From Dactylosporangium aurantiacum (GTDB lineage: Bacteria > Actinomycetota > Actinomycetes > Mycobacteriales > Micromonosporaceae), in NCBI RefSeq assembly GCF_000716715.1, contig NZ_JNYJ01000020.1:1-64000 (forward strand): a stretch of DNA of 64,000 nt, given 5' to 3'. Each line of letters begins with the position of its first letter. Within the stretch, counting starts at the first letter, position 1. Below, in pieces: positions 50,504-60,431 of the stretch. The position numbers were made by a program, and so were the translations under genes. The notes below the pieces were generated by a model that saw only the letters and a list, made by a program, of their open reading frames with translations, was not told where the DNA came from and ran no database searches.

Positions 50504-53500
50504 CTACCCTGCCGCCGCGGTGCGGGCGCGCAGGGCAGCCGACGCCGCGGCGCGCAGCGCGTCCCGGTCCAGGCCCGCGTACGCCGCCCCGGCCTCGGCG
50601 TACGCGGCGGCGTCGGACTGTTCGGCGAGGTCGCGGGCGTGCGTGGCGGACATCGTCGGCTGGAACTCCCGCAGGAAGCGCAGCGCCTCGGCCAGCGCGA
50701 TCATCCGCACCGCCGCCGCCGTCAGTGCCGCGTCGGCGGTGCGGCGGGCCCGGTCCAGGTCGGCGACGGCGAGGGCCAGCAGCAGCGCGCCGCGGACCGG
50801 TTCGCCGATCTCCGGCCCGGCGGCCGGCCCGTCGAGCAGGTCGGCGAGCACCCCCGGCAGGTCGCCGACCAGGTCGGGCACGAGGTCGAGCCGGTCGTGC
50901 CGGGCGTGCGCGATCACGGCCGTGGCGTGGACCTCCAGCGCCCACGACGCGGAGCCCGGCAGCTCCCCGGTCGCCTCGCCGGACCCGGCGGTGTCGCGGA
51001 GCCGGCCGGCGACCCGCCGCCACAGCGCCAGGCCCTCCTCGACGTCGCCGCGGGCGAGCAGGATCTCGGCGCGGACCGACGAGCCGAACATGAACAGGTC
51101 GGCGGCCGTGTCGCCCTCGCCGTGGGCGGCCGGCTCGAGCCAGTGCTCGGCCTCGTCGACGGCGCCGCGCTGCAGGTTCGCCAGGGCCATCGCGCCGCGT
51201 ACCCGGGACGCGCCGGACGACACGCCGGGCTCCCGCAGCGCGTCGAGCACCGCGAGGGTCTCCACGAGGTGCGCGCCGGCCTCCTCGCCGCGGCCGAGCT
51301 GCAGGCACAGCTCGCCGATGCGGGAGTGCGCGACGGCCCGCATCCACGGCGTGGCCCGGCTGCCGAAGACGGCGAGGGTGGTGCGGGCGGCCCGCAGCGC
51401 CCCCTCGATGTCCTGGCGTTGCTCGTACACGTAGCTGGCGGCGCCGCTGGCGACCCCGGCCACCAGCGGCTCGTCGCTCGCGCACAGCGCGTCCAGCGCG
51501 CCCAGGTCCTCGATCATGGCCCGCACGACCGTGTCGGCGGCGCCCATGAGCGTGCCCGCCGGTGCCGGCGGCAGCCGGCGCAGGGTGACGAGCAGCCGCA
51601 GCGGCAGCGGCCCCCGCATCAGGTAGTCGGCCATCGCGCACAGCAGCACCGCGGTGTGGGTCGTCTCGGCGGTGCGCGGTGTGGGCCGCACGTGCGACAG
51701 GTACCAGGCGGTGTCCTTCGTCAGGCCCGTCATCCGCACGAAGTTGCCCTGCACGCCCCACAGCGCCGCCAGTACCGCTGCCGCCGCCACCACTGTCGCG
51801 TCGTCGGCGCGCTGCAGGCCGTGCCGCAGGGCGAGCACGAGGTTGTCCTGCTCGGCGCGGACCCGCTCGGCGGCCGGCACGAGGTCGGCACCGAAGACCG
51901 ACTGGGCCTCGGCGGTGCCGAACTCGCGGGCCCACGCCATCAGCCCGTCGACGGCGCGGCCGGTCTCGCCGGCCCGCTCGCGGTGCGCGGTGCTGAACTC
52001 GCGGACGGTCTCCAGCATCCGGAACCGGGTCCCGGACACGGTGTCGGTGACCTTCAGCAGCGACTGGTCGGCGAGCTGGGTGAGCACCGCCACCACGTCG
52101 CCGCCGCCGAGGACGTGCCGGGCCGCGGCGGCGGTGAACCCGCCCGGAAAGATCGACAGGGCCCGCATCGCGGCGCGGGCGGGCGGCTCGAGCAGGTTCC
52201 AGCTCCAGTCGATGACGGCGTGCAGCGTCCGGTGCCGCGGCGGCGCGTCCCGGCCCCGCCGCGCAGCAGCGCGAACCGGTCGTCGAGCCCGTGCGCGATC
52301 TGCGCCACCGACAGCACCCGGACCCTGGCCGCGGCCAGCTCCACGGCCAGGGGCAGCCCGTCGAGCTGGGCGCACAGCTGCCGCACCGCCGCGTCGGGCA
52401 GGTCCGCCCCGGGCCGGGCGGCGCGGGCCCGCTGCCGGAACAGCTCGACGCTGGTGTCCAGGGGCAGCTCCGGCAGCGGGTACACCGACTCCGACAGCAA
52501 CCCGAGCGGTGCCCGGCTGGTCGTCAGGACCCGCAGGTCGCGGGTCGCGGACACCAGCGCCCGCACGAGTTCGGCGACGCCCCGCACCACGTGCTCGCAG
52601 TTGTCCAGCACCAGCAGCGCCGGGCCGCCGCCGAGCGCGTCGACGATCCCGGCCTCGGCCGCGCGGCGGTCCCCGGCGGTGCCGGCGCCGAGCGACGCCG
52701 CGACCTCCCGGGCGACGTCGGCGTCGCTGCCCACGCCGGCGAGTGGCACCAGGTGCACGACCGGGAACGGGGCGTCGCGGCCCACCGCGTACGCCAGGCG
52801 GGTCTTGCCGAGCCCGCCGGTGCCGACCACGGACGTGACCCGCGCCGTGGCCAGCAGCGCCGTGACGGCCGCGATGTCCTGCTCGCGGCCGAGCAGCGGG
52901 TTCGGGTCGTGCGGCACGCCCCGCCGCGCGGCCGGCGCCGCGTCCAGCAGCAGCCGCCGGTGGGTGTCTCGCAGGGCCTGTCCCGGGTCGGTGCCGAGCT
53001 CGTCGCGCAGTGTCTCCCGGTACGTCTCGTACCGGTCGAGGGCGGCCGCCGCGCCGGCCGTGGCCGCCTCGCTGCGCAGCAGCTCCAGCAGCACCGTCTC
53101 GTCGCGGGGGCGTTGCCGGGCCAGCTCGGTGAGCGGCCCGACGGCCTCGGCGTGCCGCCCGAGCCGGGACAGTGCGAGGGCGCGGGCCGCCAGCAGCGCC
53201 TGCCGGGTCGGTTCCCGTGCGGCGCGCAGCACCGTCAGCGGGTCGGTGCCGCCGGGGTCGGCGGGCTCCGCCCCGGCCCACAGCGCGAGCCCGGCCTCGG
53301 CGGCGGCCAGGGCGCCCCGGTGGTCCCCCGCGCGGGCCGCCCCGGCCGCCGCGGCGGCGTGCAGCAGCACCGCCGAGGTGTCCAGCGCCGGCGCCGGTAC
53401 CCCGAGCCGGTAGCCGCCCGCGGTGCGCACGACGATGCCGGCGCCGACCTGCGCCCGGGTCCGTGACACGACGACCTGCAGCGCCTTCGCCGGGTGCCCG

Positions 53501-53658
53501 GGCCGCCCGTCGGGCCACAGGCCGTCGACGAGCCGCCCGGTGCCGCAGCCGGCCGGCAGGTCCCCGGCGAGCAGCGCCAGCAGCCCGCACTGCCGCGGCC
53601 CGACGACCTCCCGCCCCCGGTAGGACACCCGCCCCAGCAGGATCAGCTCGACCGTCAC
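50504..53658 (-). pseudogene. AfsR/SARP-type regulator with ATPase and TPR domains, frameshifted
   Basis: The N-terminal frame (GTG 53658) encodes the winged-helix DNA-binding domain (LILLGRVSYRGREVV), BTAD, and an NB-ARC ATPase with P-loop VVGTGGLGKTRLA and LLVLDNCEHV. At about 52250-52262, in a GGCGGGGCC run, the frame must shift: FALLRGG continues in the other frame as RDAPPRHRTLHAVIDWSWNL, and the TPR-like C-terminal half follows to 50504. Length modulo 3 agrees with loss of one base. Combined length would be about 1,050 residues. It is convergent with the exporter genes. It could be a sequencing error in a GC run or a recent inactivation. Confidence 0.8.
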
Positions 53659-53776
53659 CGCCTCAGGCTAGTGCCGGGCCGCCGGCGCCTCGGGATGCGG
53701 GGAGCCGGCCCAGGGGATGCCCCCTGAGCTGGCCACAACAATGATCAGGCGATCGTTCCGGGCCGGGTCGCGCCGG

Positions 53777-55846
53777 TCAGACCAGACCGCCCATCAGCGG
53801 GTCGCTGATCGACTCGTGACCGTCCTCGACGTGGCCGGCGAACCAGGCGCCGAATCCCGGGTCGGACGCTGTGGTGACGGTCAGCTCGTACCAGCCGCGG
53901 CTCTTCGCGGTCGACCACTCGACGGAGCGCGTCTCGCCGGCGCGCAGGCTGACCTTCGTGTGCCGGCCGCCGTACCGGTCGTGGACGTCCAGGTCGAGCC
54001 GCCGCGGGCCGCGGTTGGTCAGCCGGAGCGCGACCTCGTGCCGCCGCTCGTCGTAGCCGGCCCGGATCGCCAGGTGCTGCTGGACGCCGCCGGCGACGCC
54101 CTTGCGGCGGCGGAAGAAGCCGTTCGGGCCGTGCACCGACAGGTCGTGCCCGCCGCCGGTGAGCGGCCACTCGTCGGTGAGCTGCCGGCCCGGCTCGACG
54201 GTGTACCCGCGCGGGTCGTGCGCCGGGTCGGCGGACCGCACGTGGAAGTAGCCGGTCGCGGCGCCCTCGTTGCGGAACTCGAAACCGAACGCGGTGCCGG
54301 TCGCGTAGCCGTCGGCGTGCAGCGTGTACGGCAGCGCGCGGGCCGGGCGCACCCCGCGCTCCTGCCCGGGCAGCCGCGGGTCGGCCGGCGGCACCGGCAC
54401 CTGGTCGGGCCGGCGGGTCAGGTCGGCGGGCTTGAACGTGCCGGTGTCGGGCAGGTCGACCCGGCGCGAGGAGTTCGGCGTCTTGAAGTCGAACGCCGAG
54501 GTCAGGTCGCCGACGACGGCGCGGCGCCACGGCGTGATGTTCGCCTCGACCAGGTCCCGGCGCCCCCGCGCGAAGCGTGCCTCGAGGAAGCGGATGAGCG
54601 ACGTGTGGTCGAACAGCTGCGAGTTGACGTAGCCGCCCCGCGTCCACGGCGAGACGATGATCATCGGCACCCGGACGCCGAGCCCGTACGGGCCCGCGAC
54701 GTGCCCGGCGTCGCCGGGGAAGATCTCGTTGGTGACCGGCACCGTCGACAGGCCCTGCGCGCGGCTCGCCGGCGGCGTGGGCGGGACGAGGTGGTCGAAG
54801 AAGCCGCCCTCCTCGTCGTACGTGATGAACAGCGCCATCTTGCTCCAGACCTCCGGGTTGGAGGCGAGGATGTCGATGACCTTCGACGTGTACCAGGTGC
54901 CGTAGCCGGGCTCCCAGTTCGGGTGCTCCGTGTACGCCTCGGGCGCGACGATCCACGACACCGCGGGCAGCGTGCCGGCGCGCACGTCGGCGGCGAAGTC
55001 GGCCAGCAGGGCGTCCGGGCTGCGGCCGGCCTTGTTCACCTCGGTGCCCGTCTTCGCCTTCGCCAGCGGCGAGCCGGCCGCGGCCTGCTGGTACTGGTGG
55101 AAGTACAGCAGCGAGTTGTCGCCGTAGTTGCCGATGAACGGGTCGTTGGTCCAGCCCCAGGAGCCCTCGGCGGTCAGCCCGAGCCCGATGTCCTGGTACA
55201 CCTTCCACGCGATGCCGGCCCGCTCCAGCCGCTCCGGGTAGGTCGACCAGTCGTAGCCGGCCTCGGCGTTGGTGATGACGGGGCCGCCGGCCTTGCCGTC
55301 GTTGCCGACCCAGCCGGTCCACATGTGGTAGCGGTTCGGGTCGGTCGGGCCGAGCAGCGAGCAGAAGTAGTTGTCGCAGACCGTGAACGCGTCCGCGAGC
55401 GCGTGGTGGTAGGCCAGGTCGGCGCGGGTGTGGTGGGTCATCGTGGTGACGCCCTTGTTCGGCACCCACCGGTCGTGCCGGCCGTTGTTCCAGGCGGCGT
55501 GGGTGTCGTTCCAGCCGTGTGGGGGGTCCGGCAGGAACGTCTGGCCGAGGTCGCGCACCGGCGGGCGGAAGGGCAGCAGCTCGCCGTCGCCGTCCGGCTG
55601 GTGCCACACGGGCCGGCCGTTCGGCAGGGTCACCGGATGCGGGTCGGCGAAGCCGCGCACGCCGCGCATCGTGCCGAAGTAGTGGTCGAAGGAACGGTTC
55701 TCCTGCACGAGGATGACGACGTGCTCGACGTCCTCGATCGAACCGGTGCGGTGGTGCGCCGGGATGGACAGGGCCCGCTCGAAGGGCAGCGGCACCGCGG
55801 CCGCGGCCGCCAGCTGCAGGAAGGTACGCCGGTCGACATTTGCCAT
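53777..55846 (-). CDS. Tat-exported phospholipase C (phosphocholine-specific type)
   Basis: Protein of 689 residues from ATG 55846, the usual length. A twin-arginine signal (VDRRTFLQLAAAAAVPL) precedes the phosphoesterase domain: VVILVQENRSFDHYFGTMRG holds the conserved ENRSFDH motif, MTHHTRADLAYHHALADAF and FITYDEEGGFFDHL metal-binding residues, and RVPMIIVSPW is typical. Two C-terminal domains with the sequences GNGFFRRRKG-like and GPRRLDLDVHDRYGG (about 560-680) correspond to the repeat found in such enzymes. It should cleave phosphatidylcholine or sphingomyelin outside the cell. No Shine-Dalgarno is evident. Confidence 0.9.
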   Translation of the reverse strand: MANVDRRTFLQLAAAAAVPLPFERALSIPAHHRTGSIEDVEHVVILVQENRSFDHYFGTMRGVRGFADPHPVTLPNGRPVWHQPDGDGELLPFRPPVRDLGQTFLPDPPHGWNDTHAAWNNGRHDRWVPNKGVTTMTHHTRADLAYHHALADAFTVCDNYFCSLLGPTDPNRYHMWTGWVGNDGKAGGPVITNAEAGYDWSTYPERLERAGIAWKVYQDIGLGLTAEGSWGWTNDPFIGNYGDNSLLYFHQYQQAAAGSPLAKAKTGTEVNKAGRSPDALLADFAADVRAGTLPAVSWIVAPEAYTEHPNWEPGYGTWYTSKVIDILASNPEVWSKMALFITYDEEGGFFDHLVPPTPPASRAQGLSTVPVTNEIFPGDAGHVAGPYGLGVRVPMIIVSPWTRGGYVNSQLFDHTSLIRFLEARFARGRRDLVEANITPWRRAVVGDLTSAFDFKTPNSSRRVDLPDTGTFKPADLTRRPDQVPVPPADPRLPGQERGVRPARALPYTLHADGYATGTAFGFEFRNEGAATGYFHVRSADPAHDPRGYTVEPGRQLTDEWPLTGGGHDLSVHGPNGFFRRRKGVAGGVQQHLAIRAGYDERRHEVALRLTNRGPRRLDLDVHDRYGGRHTKVSLRAGETRSVEWSTAKSRGWYELTVTTASDPGFGAWFAGHVEDGHESISDPLMGGLV

Positions 55847-55932
55847 GACGCCGGACGGTAGGCCCGGCAGGTGGCCGTCACGTGTACGCGAGCCGAGGTC
55901 CCGGTCCGTCCGGGATGACGGGCCGGCGCGCC

Positions 55933-56490
55933 CTACCCGTCGGCGCCGCCGGAGGCGTCGAGGGGCTCGTCGATCGGGAACAGGATCGGGCTCAGCAGGT
56001 ACTGGCTGCGCTGCGGGGTCGCGGTGTTCGCCAGCCGGGGCAGGATGGCCCGGCGCAGGTCCGCGATCAGCTCGAGCAGCTCGTCGCGGCTGAGCCAGAC
56101 GGCGTGCTGGCGGTAGCCGACCAGGTCGGCGGCCGGGTCGGCGTGCCCGCGGGCGAGGTAGGCGTCGAACTCGGCGAGCAGGGCGGCCATGGCGACGCCG
56201 AAGCCGCGCCGGTAGTCGTCCGGGGTGAGCGACTCCAGCATGCCGGCGTCCACGACGGCCCGGTCGGGGCGCAGCCGGTACAGCCGCTCGACGGCGCCGC
56301 GGACCCGCCGCTCCTCGGCGACCTCCAGCACGCCGCCGTCGTAGAGCAGGTCGATGTGCCGGTACACGGTGGCCTTGGAGACGTCGGGGAGCCGCTCGCA
56401 CAGCTGTGACGTGGTGAGGGTGCGCCCGCCGCGCATCGCGTGCACGACGCGCAGCCGGACGGGGTGTGCCAGCAGCTCCAACGGGTCCAT
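55933..56490 (-). CDS. ArsR-like helix-turn-helix regulator
   Basis: Protein of 185 residues from ATG 56490. The winged-helix domain reads LELLAHPVRLRVVHAMRGG, then LTTSQLCERLPDVSKATVYR, followed by a wing (GGVLEVAEERRVRGAVERLY). The C-terminal 100 residues are helical and probably dimerise or sense a ligand. It is divergent from the DUF3887/hydrolase gene with only 34 bp between start codons, and a palindrome lies in that gap, so regulation of both genes by this protein is likely. Confidence 0.85.
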   Translation of the reverse strand: MDPLELLAHPVRLRVVHAMRGGRTLTTSQLCERLPDVSKATVYRHIDLLYDGGVLEVAEERRVRGAVERLYRLRPDRAVVDAGMLESLTPDDYRRGFGVAMAALLAEFDAYLARGHADPAADLVGYRQHAVWLSRDELLELIADLRRAILPRLANTATPQRSQYLLSPILFPIDEPLDASGGADG

Positions 56491-56500
56491 CGCACCGATC

Positions 56501-56513
56501 TTAGCTATGCTAA
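56501..56513. promoter_or_regulatory. Palindromic operator in a 34-bp divergent gap
   Basis: TTAGCTATGCTAA has 5-bp arms (TTAGC/GCTAA) around TAT. It is the only AT-rich stretch between the divergent HTH regulator and hydrolase genes, overlapping where both promoters and start sites must be. Confidence 0.6.
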
Positions 56514-56524
56514 CGTTCGCAAAT

Positions 56525-57817
56525 ATGAGAAAGGATCCGGCCGGTGTCGCCGGGACCGTCGTCGAGCTGCTGCGTGCCGGGCGGTTCGACGCGCTGGAGG
56601 AGCTGTTCGCGCCGCGGCTGCGGGCCGTGGTCTCCGCCGGGACCGTCCGGGTGGCCTGGCAGGTGGAGCTCGACCGGCGCGGCGGTGTCCGTGCCGTCGA
56701 CGCACCGGTCACCGAGCCCGCCGACGCGGGACTCGTCCGGGTCAGCGTGCCGGTGACCTGCGCGCGGGGCGCCCTGACGGTCGTCATGTCCGTCGACGGC
56801 GACGGCCTGCTGCACGGGCTGCGTCTCGCCGCGCCGTCCGGCGTGCCGTGGACGCCGCCGCGGTACGCCCGGACCCGCCGCTTCACCGAGCACGACGTCA
56901 CCGTCGGTGCCGGGCCGCTCGCCGTGGGCGGGACGGTCAGCGTGCCGCGCTGCCGCGGCCCGCACCCCGGGGTCGTGCTGCTGGCCGGCGGCGGCCCGTT
57001 CGACCGCGACGGCACGACCGGGGCGAACCGGCCGCTCAAGGACCTCGCCTGGGGGCTGGCCGGTCGGGGCGTCGCGGTCCTGCGGTTCGACAAGGTCACC
57101 CACACCCACCCGCGGGTGGCGGCGGCCGGGTTCACGATGCGTGAGGAGTACGTGCCGCACGCCGTCGCGGCCGTGGACCTGCTGCGGCGCGAGCCGGGCG
57201 TCGACCCCGGCCGCGTCGCCGTCCTCGGGCACAGCCTGGGCGGCAAGGCGGCGCCGCGGGTCGCGGCCGCCGAACCCGCCGTCGCCGGGCTCGTCCTGCT
57301 CGCCGCGGAGGCGCAGCCGATGCGCCTGTCGGCGGTGCGGGTGGTGCGGCACCTCGCCGCCCTGCGCCCCGGCCCGGACGCCGACGCGGCGGTCGCGGCG
57401 ATCACCCGGCAGGCCGCGCTGGCCGGCGGGCCGGACCTGACCCCGGCGACGCCCGCCGCCGACCTGCCGCTGGGGCTGCCGGCCTCGTACTGGCTCGACG
57501 AGCGCGACTACGACCCGGTCGCCGCCACGGCCGCCCTGGACCTGCCCGTGCTCCTCGTCCAGGGCGGCCGCGACTACCAGGTCACCGTCGCCGACGACCT
57601 CGCCCGGTGGCGGGCCGGGCTCGCGCACCGTCCCGGCGTCACCGTCCACGTCCACGACGCCGGCAACCACCTGTTCTTCCCCGGCCGGGGCCCGTCGACG
57701 CCGGCGGAGTACGAACCGGCCCAGCACGTGGACCGGTCCGTCGTCACCGCCGTCGCCGACTGGCTCACCCGGCTCAGAACAGCAGCTCCAGCGGGCCGCG
57801 CAGGAAGTACACGATGA
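56525..57817 (+). CDS. Alpha/beta hydrolase with N-terminal DUF3887-like domain
   Basis: Protein of 430 residues from ATG 56525. The first 110 residues (VVELLRAGRFDALEELFAPR) resemble the NTF2-like DUF3887 domain, and the rest is an alpha/beta hydrolase: oxyanion region VVLLAGGGPFDRDG, nucleophile elbow AVLGHSLGGKAA, acid in LLVQGGRDYQV and His in HDAGNHLFF. The arrangement is like prolyl-oligopeptidase-type or BAAT-like hydrolases found in stress-induced actinobacterial genes. The substrate is unknown. Its 3' end overlaps the convergent permease gene by 44 bp. Confidence 0.87.
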   Translation: MRKDPAGVAGTVVELLRAGRFDALEELFAPRLRAVVSAGTVRVAWQVELDRRGGVRAVDAPVTEPADAGLVRVSVPVTCARGALTVVMSVDGDGLLHGLRLAAPSGVPWTPPRYARTRRFTEHDVTVGAGPLAVGGTVSVPRCRGPHPGVVLLAGGGPFDRDGTTGANRPLKDLAWGLAGRGVAVLRFDKVTHTHPRVAAAGFTMREEYVPHAVAAVDLLRREPGVDPGRVAVLGHSLGGKAAPRVAAAEPAVAGLVLLAAEAQPMRLSAVRVVRHLAALRPGPDADAAVAAITRQAALAGGPDLTPATPAADLPLGLPASYWLDERDYDPVAATAALDLPVLLVQGGRDYQVTVADDLARWRAGLAHRPGVTVHVHDAGNHLFFPGRGPSTPAEYEPAQHVDRSVVTAVADWLTRLRTAAPAGRAGSTR

Positions 57818-59249
57818 ACAGCACCGCGACGCCGTACAGCAGCGGGTGGACCTCGCGGGGTTTGCCTGCGGCCAGCTTGATCACCACGTAGGACACGACC
57901 CCGGCGCCGATGCCGTTGGAGATCGAGTACGTGAACGGCATGATCACGATCGCCAGGAACGCCGGCAGCGCGATCTCGTAGTCGGACCAGTTGATCGTGC
58001 GGACCGCCGTCATCATCAGGAACCCGACGACCACCAGCGCGACCGACGCCGCCTCGAACGGCACGACCGTGACCAGCGGCGCGAAGAACATCGCGACCAG
58101 GAACAGCGCACCCGTCACGAGGCTCGCCACGCCGGTGCGGGCGCCCTCGGCGACACCGGCCGCGCTCTCGATGTAGCTGGTGTTGCTCGACGTGCTGGCG
58201 GCACCGCCGGCGGCCGCGGCGACGGAGTCCACGAGCAGGATCTCGCGGGTCCGCGGCGGCATGCCCTCCGCGTCGAGCAGGTCACCCTCCTGAGCGACCG
58301 CGACCATGGTGCCCATCGTGTCGAAGAAGTCGGTGATGAGCAGGGTGAACACGAACATCAGCACGACGAGCACGCCCGCCGTCTGCCACGAGTGCAGTAC
58401 GTTGAAGTGCCCGAGCAGCGACAGGTCCGGCGTGTCGATGACCTGGTCCGGCAGGACGGGGACGTTGAGGCTCCACCCCTTCGGGTTCGGCTTGCCGTCC
58501 ACGAACGACGGGCCCGCGTTCGCGATCGCCTCGATGATGATCGCCAGCACGGTGGAGACGAGGATGCCGATGAGGATCGCGCCCCGCACCTTGCGCACCA
58601 CCAGCACGACGGTGAGCAGCAGGCCGACGCAGAACGCCAGCGCCGGCCAGCTGATCAGCTTGCCGCCGATGCCGAGCCCGACCGGCACGGTGGTGTTGGC
58701 GGCGTCCGGTACCCGCCGGACGAAACCGGCGTCGACGAAGCCGATGAGTGCCAGGAACAGCCCGATGCCGACGCCGATGGCGGTCTTGAGCTGCGTCGGC
58801 ACGGCCCGGAACACGGCCGTGCGCAGGCCGGTCAGCACCAGCACGGCGATGAGCACACCCTCGATCACCACCAGGCCCATCGCGTCGGCCCAGGTCATCT
58901 GCGGCGCGATCTCGAACGCGACGAGCGCGTTGACGCCGAGCCCGGCCGCGAGGGCCAGCGGGAACCGGGCCACGACACCCATGAGGATGGTCATGACGCC
59001 CGCGACGAGCGCCGTCGCCGAGGCGACCGCGGCGATCGCGAGCTTGCCGCCCGTGCTGTCGACGCCACTGCCGAGGATGAGCGGGTTGAGCACGACGATG
59101 TAGGCCATCGTGAAGAACGTGGCGAGCCCGCCACGGACCTCCCGGCTCAGCGTCGAGCCGCGTGCGGTGATGTCGAAGAACCGGTCGAACCCGTTGCGTG
59201 GTGCCGGCTGGGTCGCGGTGGTCTTCGCGACGGCGGACGAATCGTCCAT
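57774..59249 (-). CDS. NCS2-family purine permease (AzgA/PbuG-like)
   Basis: Protein of 491 residues from ATG 59249 with GGGAGG 4 nt upstream. The N-terminus FFDITARGSTLSREVRGGLA and FFTMAYIVVLNP are signatures of the AzgA-like branch that imports hypoxanthine, adenine or guanine with protons. About 13-14 helices alternate, with conserved AGLGVNALVAFEI and DFFDTMGTMVAVA motifs and SSNTSYIESAAGVAEGARTG near the substrate site. It is convergent with the hydrolase gene (44-bp overlap) and divergent from the antiporter. Confidence 0.92.
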   Translation of the reverse strand: MDDSSAVAKTTATQPAPRNGFDRFFDITARGSTLSREVRGGLATFFTMAYIVVLNPLILGSGVDSTGGKLAIAAVASATALVAGVMTILMGVVARFPLALAAGLGVNALVAFEIAPQMTWADAMGLVVIEGVLIAVLVLTGLRTAVFRAVPTQLKTAIGVGIGLFLALIGFVDAGFVRRVPDAANTTVPVGLGIGGKLISWPALAFCVGLLLTVVLVVRKVRGAILIGILVSTVLAIIIEAIANAGPSFVDGKPNPKGWSLNVPVLPDQVIDTPDLSLLGHFNVLHSWQTAGVLVVLMFVFTLLITDFFDTMGTMVAVAQEGDLLDAEGMPPRTREILLVDSVAAAAGGAASTSSNTSYIESAAGVAEGARTGVASLVTGALFLVAMFFAPLVTVVPFEAASVALVVVGFLMMTAVRTINWSDYEIALPAFLAIVIMPFTYSISNGIGAGVVSYVVIKLAAGKPREVHPLLYGVAVLFIVYFLRGPLELLF

Positions 59250-59357
59250 GGTGCCTCCCTGGCAGACAGTTACCCCCCGACGCGCGATGATCCCATTTGC
59301 GCTGCGGGAATCAATGGCACGGATGTTTCGCGCGTGCAACGACGGTCAGTTGGCCGC

Positions 59358-60431
59358 GTGCGCACTGTCCTGAACCGCTCGACCGTCGTCCTGCCGCCGC
59401 TCGCGCTCGCGGTCCTCGTCGCCGTCTGGGGCCGCCACCTGCCGATCCCCGTCGAGGTCGTCGTCGTGGCGCTGCTGGGCGGCTCGGTGCTCGCCGCCGT
59501 CCACCACGCGGAGGTCGTCGCCCACCGGGTCGGCGAGCCGTTCGGCGCGCTCATCCTCGCCGTCGCCGTCACCGTCATCGAGGTCGGCCTGATCCTCACC
59601 CTCATGGTGTCCGGCGGCTCCGGCACCGCCACCCTCGCCCGCGACACCGTCTTCGCCGCCGTCATGATCACCTGCAACGGCATCGCCGGGCTGTCGCTGC
59701 TGGTCACGGCGCTGCGCAGCCACGTCGCGGTGTTCAACGCCGAGGGCACCGGCGCCGCGCTCGCCGCCGTGATCACCCTCGCCACGCTGAGCATGGTCCT
59801 GCCGACGTTCACCATCAGCGCGCCCACGCCACAGTTCAGCGGGCCGCAGCTGGCGTTCGCCGCGGTCGCGTCACTGACGCTGTACGCGCTGTTCGTCATC
59901 GTGCAGAACATCCGGCACCGCGAGTACTTCATGCCGGTCGCCGCGCCGCCCGATGAGCACCCGGACTCCCCGTCCGGCCGCCAGGCGCTCATCAGTCTCG
60001 TGCTGCTGCTCGTCGCGCTGACCTCCGTCGTCGGGCTGGCGAAGGTCGAGTCGGGCACGATCGAGGCCGGCGTCGCCCGGCTGGGCCTGCCGCACTCCTT
60101 CGTCGGGGTCGTCATCGCCGTGCTGATCCTGCTGCCGGAGACCCTCGCCGCGGTGCGCAACGCCCGCCGCGACCAGGTCCAGATCAGCCTGAACCTGGCG
60201 TTCGGCTCGGCGATCGCCAGCATCGGGCTCACCATCCCGGCGATCGCGGTCGCCTCCATCTGGCTGAAGGGGCCGCTGCACCTCGGCCTCGGCGCGACGC
60301 AGATCGTGCTGCTCGCGCTCACCGCCGGCGTCGGCATCCTGACCGTCATGCCCGGCCGCGCCACCTTGCTGCAGGCCGCCGTGCACCTGGCCGTCTGCGC
60401 CGCGTTCCTGTTCCTCGCCGCGAGCCCATAG
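59358..60431 (+). CDS. Calcium/proton antiporter (ChaA/CaxA family)
   Basis: Protein of 357 residues from GTG 59358. Eleven or so membrane helices include the two inverted alpha repeats of the cation/proton exchanger superfamily: GEPFGALILAVAVTVIEVGL with the key Glu, and VLILLPETLAAVRNARRDQV with a second. The central acidic loop (APPDEHPDSPSG) separates them. It should expel Ca2+ or Na+ in exchange for protons. No Shine-Dalgarno is evident; it is divergent from the purine permease. Confidence 0.9.
   Translation: MRTVLNRSTVVLPPLALAVLVAVWGRHLPIPVEVVVVALLGGSVLAAVHHAEVVAHRVGEPFGALILAVAVTVIEVGLILTLMVSGGSGTATLARDTVFAAVMITCNGIAGLSLLVTALRSHVAVFNAEGTGAALAAVITLATLSMVLPTFTISAPTPQFSGPQLAFAAVASLTLYALFVIVQNIRHREYFMPVAAPPDEHPDSPSGRQALISLVLLLVALTSVVGLAKVESGTIEAGVARLGLPHSFVGVVIAVLILLPETLAAVRNARRDQVQISLNLAFGSAIASIGLTIPAIAVASIWLKGPLHLGLGATQIVLLALTAGVGILTVMPGRATLLQAAVHLAVCAAFLFLAASP

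Noticed and set aside
48727..53658. Exporter and AfsR-like regulator as part of an antibiotic biosynthetic cluster
   Set aside because: No PKS, NRPS, terpene or RiPP biosynthetic gene occurs in the flanks; the neighbours are an esterase, a sigma factor and a phospholipase.
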